From assembly GCA_030348385.1 (NCBI GenBank), contig JAUCFP010000006.1:372001-436000 (forward strand): DNA of 64,000 nucleotides, given 5' to 3'. The notes under the pieces are model-generated. The model did no database searches. It had not been told where the DNA came from and worked only from the letters and a program-made list of their open reading frames with translations. The DNA comes from Cytobacillus sp. NJ13 (lineage in GTDB: Bacteria; Bacillota; Bacilli; Bacillales; Cytobacillaceae). Positions 57,428 through 64,000 of the stretch are shown piece by piece; positions within the stretch are counted from its first letter, which is position 1, and every line of letters begins with the position of its first letter. A program made the position numbers and the translations under genes.

Positions 57428-59464
57428 ATGGATATTATTACAAGTAACTATTTCAAAAAGTTTCTAAGTGAACAAAATATTGAAGGAGGTCATACAACTA
57501 CCAACTTTGAAAAATTTGTAAACTACATTACACTTTCTACTAAGAATATTAACAACTTTAATCTTCCATCCGTAAGTATAGGTGGTGGAGAAGACGGAGC
57601 AATAGATGGATTAGCAGTTGTGTTAAATAATAGATTTATTACAGATTTAAGTGAGTTAGAACATTTAATAGGATCTGGAATGGAATTTACAGTCGAGTTT
57701 TATTACATTCAGTCTAAGACATCTTCTTCATTTGAAAGTAAAGAAATATTGAATTTCGGTAGTGGTGTAGTAGATACTTTTAAACAAGAAGATGAAACAA
57801 AGAAAAAAATGAATGATTCATTAAAAGAAAAGTATAAAATGATCCGTAAGATATTAGATAACTACGAATATACACTCGATAGAAAATGTAAATTATATTA
57901 TGTAACAACTGGTAAATATGTTGAGGATGAAAACCTTAAGTCTTCAGTTGAAAATGTAAGGAATAATATCAAAAGTTTGGATTTATTTACAGATGAAAAT
58001 ATAGAAATAAATATGCTTGGAAGTGACTATATTAGAACTCAATACGAGATGACAAAGGTACAAAACAGTGCAACCTTTGAACTGAAATCCAAAATTGATT
58101 TGCCATTCATTGAAAAAGTTAAAGAAGCATATTTTGCTGTAATGCCGATTAGTGAGTATTTAAATATAGTAGTTGATAATGATAATAAAATTAGAAGAGG
58201 AATTTTTGAATTAAATGTAAGGGATTTTGGTGGTATTGATGAAAATCGTGTTAATCAAGACATAGAAGCAACAATATTGTCTAAGGATAAGCATTCTTTT
58301 GGATTGCTAAATAATGGTATTACAATTGTAGGGAAATCTTTAACAAAAGGGCAAGGTAAATATACACTTAAAAATTTTTACATAGTAAATGGCTGTCAGA
58401 CAACCAATGTTCTTTATAATAATAGAGAGCAAATTGACCAAGAAATGTGGATAAGTGTAAAGATAGTTATAACTAATGAAGATGATATTATAAAAAATAT
58501 AGTGAAAGCAACAAATAATCAAACTGAAGTAGAAGAGATACAATTATTATCAATGGACGATTATCAAGAGAAGTTAGAAAGTTATTATAATAGTTTTACT
58601 GAATTTAAACAATTATATTATGAACGAAGAGATGGACAATATAGAGGGAATGCAGAAGTTTCGCCAATAGAAATCGTTTCACCAGAGAAACAAGTTAGAT
58701 CCTTTGCCTCTATTTTTTTACAAGAACCACACAATGCGAGTAGATTTTTTGGAAAACTTCAAGATGAAATAAGCAAAAAAATCTTCGTGCAAGATCATAA
58801 CCCTATAATGTACTATACTTCCGCATTATTGAATTATTATATAGAGAATCAATTTAGAAACGATAGAATTGGTAATTCCTATTTGAAATTTCAGTATCAT
58901 ATACAACTAATCATATCTCAGCTTGTTTGGAAAAATGAAAAACAACCACAACTTAATTCGAGAAAAATGGATGAATACTGTATTCTACTTATCAAACAAC
59001 TAATAGATCAAGAAAAGTTTAATTTATTAATAGAACAAGCTATATCTATCTTGGATAAGGTTATTAAGAATTTAGATGATCTAGAGGCAAATAAAACATT
59101 GAGTACAGTTAATTCATTATTAATGTATATTGATATAGAATTGACTGAAGTAGAATTAAAGAATGTAAAGTATTTTGTAAATAATATTGATGTATATTTA
59201 TCACCTTTTGATAGTATGAAAAAAGATGGTGATCTTAGATTTAATTTTGAAAGTCGGTTTGAGGAACTACTTGTATTTATTAAAAAGTATAATATGATGG
59301 ATTTCGCTGCGGATTTACCTGATTTTTCGGATATATTTATTAGTGTTGATTTTGATAATAGAGAAGAAAGAAAGAAATATTCAAATATGATATTGGAAAG
59401 TATTTACCACCTTGTATCAAATTTGAACAAAAAAATAGAAAAATCAAGAAGATATGAAAAATAA
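57428..59464 (+). CDS. AIPR family abortive-infection protein
   Basis: 678 residues, GAGAGGA 8 bases before ATG 57428. The AIPR hallmarks are FGLLNNGITIVGKSL, FYIVNGCQTTNVLYNN and VKATNNQTEVEEIQLLSMDD. Upstream of these lies a PD-(D/E)xK-like nuclease core: D60 in GAIDGLAVV and Q95/K97 in FYYIQSKTS. Family members are linked to phage abortive infection in several bacteria. The gene is monocistronic and is among the most AT-rich in the window, indicating acquisition separate from its neighbours. Confidence 0.9.
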   Translation: MDIITSNYFKKFLSEQNIEGGHTTTNFEKFVNYITLSTKNINNFNLPSVSIGGGEDGAIDGLAVVLNNRFITDLSELEHLIGSGMEFTVEFYYIQSKTSSSFESKEILNFGSGVVDTFKQEDETKKKMNDSLKEKYKMIRKILDNYEYTLDRKCKLYYVTTGKYVEDENLKSSVENVRNNIKSLDLFTDENIEINMLGSDYIRTQYEMTKVQNSATFELKSKIDLPFIEKVKEAYFAVMPISEYLNIVVDNDNKIRRGIFELNVRDFGGIDENRVNQDIEATILSKDKHSFGLLNNGITIVGKSLTKGQGKYTLKNFYIVNGCQTTNVLYNNREQIDQEMWISVKIVITNEDDIIKNIVKATNNQTEVEEIQLLSMDDYQEKLESYYNSFTEFKQLYYERRDGQYRGNAEVSPIEIVSPEKQVRSFASIFLQEPHNASRFFGKLQDEISKKIFVQDHNPIMYYTSALLNYYIENQFRNDRIGNSYLKFQYHIQLIISQLVWKNEKQPQLNSRKMDEYCILLIKQLIDQEKFNLLIEQAISILDKVIKNLDDLEANKTLSTVNSLLMYIDIELTEVELKNVKYFVNNIDVYLSPFDSMKKDGDLRFNFESRFEELLVFIKKYNMMDFAADLPDFSDIFISVDFDNREERKKYSNMILESIYHLVSNLNKKIEKSRRYEK

Positions 59465-59546
59465 ATAAGAATGTTTATAGATGTGGAATTGTTTACATAA
59501 ACAAAATAAAGTAATCAATTTATTTAACAATAGGTGCTATATATCT

Positions 59547-59570
59547 AGGTTGCCGTGTGGCAGCCTTTTA
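59547..59570 (+). terminator. Terminator after the AIPR gene
   Basis: AGGTTGCC, loop GTGT and GGCAGCCT (one G-U pair), then TTTT. Confidence 0.7.
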
Positions 59571-60034
59571 AATTATCAAGATAGGTTTGTTCTCTTGTTC
59601 AATAGCACAGCACCGAAGGAAAAATCATCTTCATATATTACTGATAAACATATATGACTATGTAGAAAGGGTCATATGGATATTACAAATCTTTCAAGCT
59701 CTTATGATATTATCCAATTTTCATAGTAAATATTTCTGGCCTTCTACGTCTTCTAAAATTCTAAATGTTGTTAAATATCTTAAGTTAATGGAGTATGATC
59801 CAGAATAATAACTAGCTACTAAATCTAGTGCAAAAGTTATAGATCAGATGCCATTATGGTGGTTTTTTCTTGATGAGCTATCTGGAGTGGATTAAATGAA
59901 GAATTAGGGGTGAGAATTCTATACTATATCTGTTACAGACTTATACTTGATTAAAAATTTCATGTGAATGGTTGTATAGACATTCTTAATTATAACAAGG
60001 TTTCTATTGACCGGCTAAAAGAGAGGTGCCCCCC
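59571..60034. other. Stretch without a supported gene
   Basis: A 73-codon frame at 59587 lacks a ribosome binding site and has poor coding character. Frames here look like decayed coding sequence, but none can be assigned. Confidence 0.45.
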
Positions 60035-61498
60035 ATGAGTATTGAAGATGCAATAAGATTTGTTGTTGAAGAAGTTGAAGATCCGGCTTTAGAACATCCA
60101 AGCTTAGAAGATTCTTTAAAAAATAAAGTTAGGCGATCAAAAACAATTGTACATAGAATAAAAAAAATCGGTGACTTATACAGATATCTAAAAAGATTTG
60201 AGTTTGTTCCACAAGTAGGTGATCCCAAGAGAGAACTGTACGATCGATTTAAAGCATTAAATCTAAAAACATATGAAGATCTTTACCCAGAGTTTGTCCA
60301 AAGATTTTCTAATTATATTGATGACGTTACAGTACTGGATGACTTTGTTTTAGGGAAGGATTATACATCCTGGGACATCTCCATATATGCTCAGACGTAC
60401 GATACACAGTCAGGCATTTACCTTATTGGAGAAGAGCCGAACTACCAAGCAATCTTTGTGAAAGCAACCTTTGAAGAGGGGAAATATCCCAATGAATGGA
60501 TTGAACCAAACAATGTCCTGAAATACTATATGTATAGTTTAAGAGATATTTTTAAGAAAGAATATAAGTATAACTCGGCCATATTAAATTCTATTGATAC
60601 AAACACACCTATCTATGTATTTCAGAAGGATGATACAAAGCTTACTCTTAAAGGTATTTTTTGTTATGCAAGTGATCACCATGATCCTGAAGATGGTTCA
60701 AGGTGGTTTATTCTTAATAAAGTTAATTCACTTGAAACAAAGAAAGTGATGACTGAGGAAGAATATAACCAAGAGCTAAATAAACAGGTCAGATCATCAA
60801 AAAAAGTTGATAGGAAAGATAGGCGAAATCGTTTAAATGAGGCTGAAAAAATTCCTTCAAAGTTAACTGTCACTTCAACACAGTTTAAGCGTAACCCAGA
60901 TGTAATAGCTGAAGTGTTAGAACGAGCGAAAGGTATTTGTGAAAAGTGTCGTAAACCGGCTCCATTTGTTAGAGCTAATGATTTTTCTCCTTATTTAGAG
61001 GTTCATCATCTTCGTCCTCTATCAGAAGGTGGGGAGGATACTGTTGAGAATGCTGTTGCTCTTTGTCCTAATTGCCATCGAGAATACCATCATGCAGCAA
61101 GCGTTACTACAGTTGTAGCTGGAATACTAATTGAAGAAGGCAAGGTACTCATTGCTAAAAGAAGTGGAAATGATGATTTAGCTGGTAAGTGGGAATTCCC
61201 AGGAGGTAAGGTTAAAAAGAAAGAAACTCCTGAGAGGGGGTTGCGAAGGGAATTATATGAGGAGTTAGGTATTAAAGTTAGAGTTCGAAAGTACTTTGGA
61301 GAAAGTATATATAAGTATAAGTCCGGTGTAATAAGACTAATGGCATACTATGTGAGAAGAGTTGATGGTGACTTTAAACTTGATGTTCATGAAGAAGTGA
61401 AATTTATAAATGTTGAAGAATTGAGTGACTATGATTTCTTGCCCGCTGATATTCCACTTGTGAACAAGTTAATAAGTAGAGGGGGACCTAATGAATAA
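60035..61498 (+). CDS. HNH endonuclease-NUDIX hydrolase fusion
   Basis: ATG 60035 is chosen (GAGAGG 8 bases upstream); 487 residues. About 85-230 is a beta-rich domain (YTSWDISIYAQTYDTQSGIY, then YQAIFVKATFEEGKYPNEWI) like the reader domains of McrA-type enzymes; that is tentative. About 285-355 is an HNH nuclease with zinc cysteines C302/C305 (CEKC), YLEVHHLRPLSEGG (H324/H325) and LCPNCHREYHH. About 358-480 is a NUDIX domain of MutT type: WEFPGGKVKKKE...RRELYEELGI matches the NUDIX box at every position (G391, E397, R405, E406, E409, E410). It overlaps the next gene by 8 bases. Confidence 0.88.
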   Translation: MSIEDAIRFVVEEVEDPALEHPSLEDSLKNKVRRSKTIVHRIKKIGDLYRYLKRFEFVPQVGDPKRELYDRFKALNLKTYEDLYPEFVQRFSNYIDDVTVLDDFVLGKDYTSWDISIYAQTYDTQSGIYLIGEEPNYQAIFVKATFEEGKYPNEWIEPNNVLKYYMYSLRDIFKKEYKYNSAILNSIDTNTPIYVFQKDDTKLTLKGIFCYASDHHDPEDGSRWFILNKVNSLETKKVMTEEEYNQELNKQVRSSKKVDRKDRRNRLNEAEKIPSKLTVTSTQFKRNPDVIAEVLERAKGICEKCRKPAPFVRANDFSPYLEVHHLRPLSEGGEDTVENAVALCPNCHREYHHAASVTTVVAGILIEEGKVLIAKRSGNDDLAGKWEFPGGKVKKKETPERGLRRELYEELGIKVRVRKYFGESIYKYKSGVIRLMAYYVRRVDGDFKLDVHEEVKFINVEELSDYDFLPADIPLVNKLISRGGPNE

Positions 61499-63248
61499 CT
61501 ATGGCTGGAAAGGTACATTTAAAGAACTAATTGAGACAGATAATGATGATATCGTTAATTGTTTATGTCTACAAATATACAACCAATCTTTAGAGGAAGC
61601 ACGGAATAATCCAATTGAGGAAAGTACCTATTCTCAAATAAAGTCATGGTTCGATTGTATTGATTATTTAAAGAAGGAAGTTACTGTTTTTCAACATTTG
61701 CCTGGCTTTCTAATTTTTGAATATGAAATATTACGAAGTGGAAGGCGACGTCCTGATGTATTATTGTTCCTACCAGGCGAACTAATAGTATTGGAATTCA
61801 AAAGATATTCGTATGTTAATGACCCAGAATACACCCAAACATCATTATATATTCGTGATATTCAGTTGTACCACTCAGCTGTACACGAATATTCTTTAAA
61901 AGTGCGTGGAGCATTAGTTTTGACGAATGACGATAATGCCTTTGATTTAATCCCCGAATATCAAATTTACCACTTAGGGAAAAGCGGATTACGTCAGATA
62001 CTTAAAAGGCTCGAAGGGAATTTAAGAGATGTCCCTCTCATTTCTGATCAAGACTTTATACAAGGTAGATTTCAACCACTTCCGTCTATCATTGAATCTG
62101 CAAGAGCTATCATGAGAGATGAACCTTTGCCTCAAATTAAAACTTTAAAAAGTAGTAACTTTGATAAGGTAGTTGAAGAGGTGAAGTTGATCGTTGAAAA
62201 AGCAAAGCGCGATCACACTCATCATCTTGTATTAGTATCTGGTGTGCCCGGTGCAGGGAAAACTTTTGTAGGGTTGACACTTGCTCACGATATTGAGAAA
62301 GCTGTTTATTTATCAGGTAATGGTCCACTTGTAGATGTACTTCAAGATAGCTTGAAAGACAAAACCTTTGTCCAATCACTATATGGATATAAGACTGACT
62401 ATCTAAAATACCGTATTGTGCCTTATGAGCATGTTCTCATCTTTGATGAAGCGCAACGAGCTTGGGATGCAAAAAAGATGAAAGGGGAAAAAAGCGAACC
62501 AGATGTAATAATTGAAATAGCAAAACACAAATCATGGTCCGTTGTAGTTGGGTTGATTGGAGAAGGCCAAGAAATTCATATTGGTGAAGAAGGTGGGATA
62601 GGGCTATGGAATGAAGCTATTAAAGGTAAGGATGTACATGTTCATGCCAAACACCACCAAAAAATTTTCCCTAACGCTCTTACTTATCATGAAAATCGAG
62701 AACTACATTTAAATACTTCTTTACGAACACATAATGCTTTAATGTATTTTGAATGGGTTGAATCCTTTTTTGCTGGGGATATTGATCGTTGCAAAAAGCT
62801 TCAAGAAAAACTAACAAAAGAACGATATACTTTAAAGTTTGTAGACAATCTTGGTGACGCAAAAGAATATGTTCAAAAATTATATGAGGGAACAGATAAA
62901 ACCTATGGAATTGTCATATCTTCAGGAATAAAATATCCGGAAGGTGTTAAGTTAGTACCTTTTAGTCAACGAAATTTTGTTCCAAAACATCATGTGGCTT
63001 ATTTCAATTATCCCGACTCTCCTTATTATTGTAAAAAACTAGATTATGCAGCCACAGAATTTCAAGTGCAAGGACTTGAACTGGATATGGCAATAGTCTA
63101 TTGGGGTAGTGATTTAAAATGGAAAAATGGAAAATGGACTTTTAATCATTTAAAACATGATGCTAATGATCCTTATCAAATGAAGTTAAATGCATATAGA
63201 GTACTTCTAACTAGGGGAAGAGATGGGGTAATTATTTGTAGGAATTAA
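61491..63248 (+). CDS. PD-(D/E)xK nuclease-DUF2075 P-loop ATPase
   Basis: 585 residues. The N-terminal nuclease-like domain has D89 (RRPDVLLF) and E102/K104 (VLEFKR), a PD-(D/E)xK core. The DUF2075 helicase-like ATPase follows with Walker A SGVPGAGKTF (about 250-257), a DEAQ-type Walker B VLIFDEAQRAW and a C-terminal FQVQGLELDMAIVYWG...NAYRVLLTRGRDGVII, the superfamily 1 helicase motifs V-VI. It overlaps the HNH-NUDIX gene, so the two form a compact pair, probably a defence module in which this protein loads or remodels nucleic acid. Confidence 0.88.
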   Translation: MNNYGWKGTFKELIETDNDDIVNCLCLQIYNQSLEEARNNPIEESTYSQIKSWFDCIDYLKKEVTVFQHLPGFLIFEYEILRSGRRRPDVLLFLPGELIVLEFKRYSYVNDPEYTQTSLYIRDIQLYHSAVHEYSLKVRGALVLTNDDNAFDLIPEYQIYHLGKSGLRQILKRLEGNLRDVPLISDQDFIQGRFQPLPSIIESARAIMRDEPLPQIKTLKSSNFDKVVEEVKLIVEKAKRDHTHHLVLVSGVPGAGKTFVGLTLAHDIEKAVYLSGNGPLVDVLQDSLKDKTFVQSLYGYKTDYLKYRIVPYEHVLIFDEAQRAWDAKKMKGEKSEPDVIIEIAKHKSWSVVVGLIGEGQEIHIGEEGGIGLWNEAIKGKDVHVHAKHHQKIFPNALTYHENRELHLNTSLRTHNALMYFEWVESFFAGDIDRCKKLQEKLTKERYTLKFVDNLGDAKEYVQKLYEGTDKTYGIVISSGIKYPEGVKLVPFSQRNFVPKHHVAYFNYPDSPYYCKKLDYAATEFQVQGLELDMAIVYWGSDLKWKNGKWTFNHLKHDANDPYQMKLNAYRVLLTRGRDGVIICRN

Positions 63249-63339
63249 GGTTAAATGGTTCTTTATTTGGACTAGTTATTACTGTGATCCGCAGAGAGTA
63301 AAATAGGAGCAGTTTACTTGGAGTCTTCAAGTATTTATT

Positions 63340-63348
63340 TGTTATAAT
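63340..63348 (+). promoter_or_regulatory. Extended -10 promoter of the MazG-like gene
   Basis: TGTTATAAT, a perfect extended -10, lies 27 bases before ATG 63375. The -35 region (TTGGAG about 19 bases upstream) is poor, which is usual for extended -10 promoters. Confidence 0.5.
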
Positions 63349-63374
63349 TATGCATAACTAAAGGAGGTAACATA

Positions 63375-63653
63375 ATGCCAGTTTACAATAAACTTGTTCG
63401 AGACCGTATTCCAGAAGTCATTGATAATACAGGAAATACCTTTACTACTAGAATATTGGAAGACAATGAATACATAAAAAAGTTAAAAAAGAAAAGTTAC
63501 GAAGAGTTAGAAGAGTATATGAATACTACGAATCCTCATGATACTCTTGAAGAATTGGCAGATATCCTTGAAATCATACATGCTTTTACTGAGTATCATG
63601 GTTTTTCAATTGAAGATTTAGAAAATGTTCGAAGAAGTAAGGCAGAGAAATGA
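63375..63653 (+). CDS. MazG-like NTP pyrophosphohydrolase with premature in-frame TGA
   Basis: 92 residues, AAGGAGGT 6 bases before ATG 63375. MPVYNKLVRDRIPEVID and EELADILEIIHAFTEYHG match the small all-alpha NTP-pyrophosphohydrolase (phosphoribosyl-ATP diphosphatase-like) proteins common beside mobile elements; EELADILE holds the metal-binding E-x-x-D. The frame stops at TGA 63651, after RRSKAEK. In the same frame, past the TGA, the family's usual tail continues, GGFKEKVFLIDVEE, to TAA at 63696-63698. So the TGA replaces a conserved Arg codon (CGA to TGA). The shortened protein keeps the catalytic helices. Confidence 0.8.
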   Translation: MPVYNKLVRDRIPEVIDNTGNTFTTRILEDNEYIKKLKKKSYEELEEYMNTTNPHDTLEELADILEIIHAFTEYHGFSIEDLENVRRSKAEK

Positions 63654-63797
63654 GGTGGATTTAAGGAGAAAGTCTTTTTGATTGATGTAGAGGAGTAATA
63701 TGTCTTTTACATGATATATATGAGTAATTTCAAGAAAAATTTGAAGCAGTATAATAGCTGTTTCTTTTTATTTACATAAAATAGAATTTTTTAGAAA

Positions 63798-63845
63798 AGA
63801 CATTCTTTGTAGACGTTTATCGTCTACGGAGGATGTCTTTATTTT
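63798..63845 (+). terminator. Strong terminator
   Basis: An 18-bp stem (AGACATTCTTTGTAGACG with CGTCTACGGAGGATGTCT, G-U pairs included), loop TTTAT, then TTTATTTTT. Confidence 0.85.
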
Positions 63846-63885
63846 TAATGTTTAAAGAATACAAGATTGAAAAGGGCTGAGCGAT

Positions 63886-64000
63886 ATGCAAAAAGCAAAT
63901 ACAAGCGGTTTTAGAATAAAGCAAGCTCGATACAATGCAAAAATGGATTGAATTAGCAGATGCACTGGAGATTGAGTACAATATAAAGATCACTCAATCA
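63886..64000 (+). other. Possible HTH gene remnant at the window edge
   Basis: ATG 63886 opens a 21-codon frame, MQKANTSGFRIKQARYNAKM, like the start of an XRE-type HTH protein, ended by TGA. ATG 63935 opens another frame, MQKWIELADALEIEYNIKIT, that runs off the window. The two look like pieces of a broken small regulator; the right side is not visible. Confidence 0.3.

Noticed and set aside
59587..59808. Plus-strand 73-codon ORF after the AIPR gene.
   Set aside because: No ribosome binding site, very high content of hydrophobic residues with unusual composition, no family resemblance. Likely chance in AT-rich DNA.

Overview
The window looks like a chromosomal segment of a soil or marine Bacillaceae (Bacillus/Cytobacillus/Mesobacillus type). 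Shine-Dalgarno sites are strong (GGAGG-like), TTG and GTG starts are common, intrinsic terminators are numerous, and the families present (DUF3231, YqxD/DUF188, LysM proteins, KdgT-like permease, sigma-54 activator) fit that group. The exact species cannot be named from sequence reading alone. I see no rRNA, tRNA, CRISPR array or origin.

Region 1 (1-3900) is a set of single genes: the tail of a DUF2087 protein, a small GIY-YIG protein, a secreted or anchored hypothetical protein, a DAACS-type dicarboxylate/amino-acid symporter on the minus strand, and a virginiamycin B lyase (vgb). The vgb leader looks like a transcription attenuator built from a long imperfect hairpin, an exact 10-nt duplication and a terminator.

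Region 2 (3949-12222) is one apparent operon: TetR regulator, acyl-CoA synthetase, MaoC hydratase, KAS III-like condensing enzyme, then a complete LIV-type ABC importer. It probably imports and CoA-activates a carboxylic acid whose identity I cannot tell. Region 3 (12288-19490) holds assorted genes (DUF3231, ICL/PEP-mutase superfamily enzyme, LysM-propeller protein, TPR protein) and several gene ruins: a livM 3' fragment and a DinB gene fused by deletion to the tail of another gene.

Region 4 (19716-36146) is a large catabolic cluster. A sigma-54 activator is followed by three copies of a palindrome, a near-perfect -24/-12 promoter, and then a NicX/M29-like metalloenzyme, a TctABC tripartite transporter, a KdgT-like permease, a crotonase, a second NicX-like enzyme, a family III CoA-transferase, a gamma-carbonic-anhydrase-fold protein, a class III aminotransferase, a semialdehyde dehydrogenase, and GlcD/GlcF-type hydroxyacid oxidase subunits. 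It reads as uptake and breakdown of an amino- or N-heterocyclic carboxylate through CoA and semialdehyde intermediates.

Region 5 (about 37400-64000) is a visibly more AT-rich accessory, defence-type island beginning just upstream of a UvrC/Cho-like gene. It holds an unrecognised three-gene operon with a Gly/Ala-rich membrane protein (39007-41794), a large P-loop GTPase (43832), an EVE-EVE-McrB/McrC type IV restriction module, a methyltransferase/PLD-helicase/DndD-like SMC locus (50550-56870), an AIPR abortive-infection protein, an HNH-NUDIX fusion paired with a nuclease-DUF2075 ATPase, and a MazG-like protein with an in-frame TGA near its conserved end. Between the modules lie five copies of a ~60-bp dispersed repeat, a truncated second copy of the mcrB start, a fragment of the GTPase gene, and remnants of a transposase and a homing endonuclease, all evidence of repeated rearrangement.
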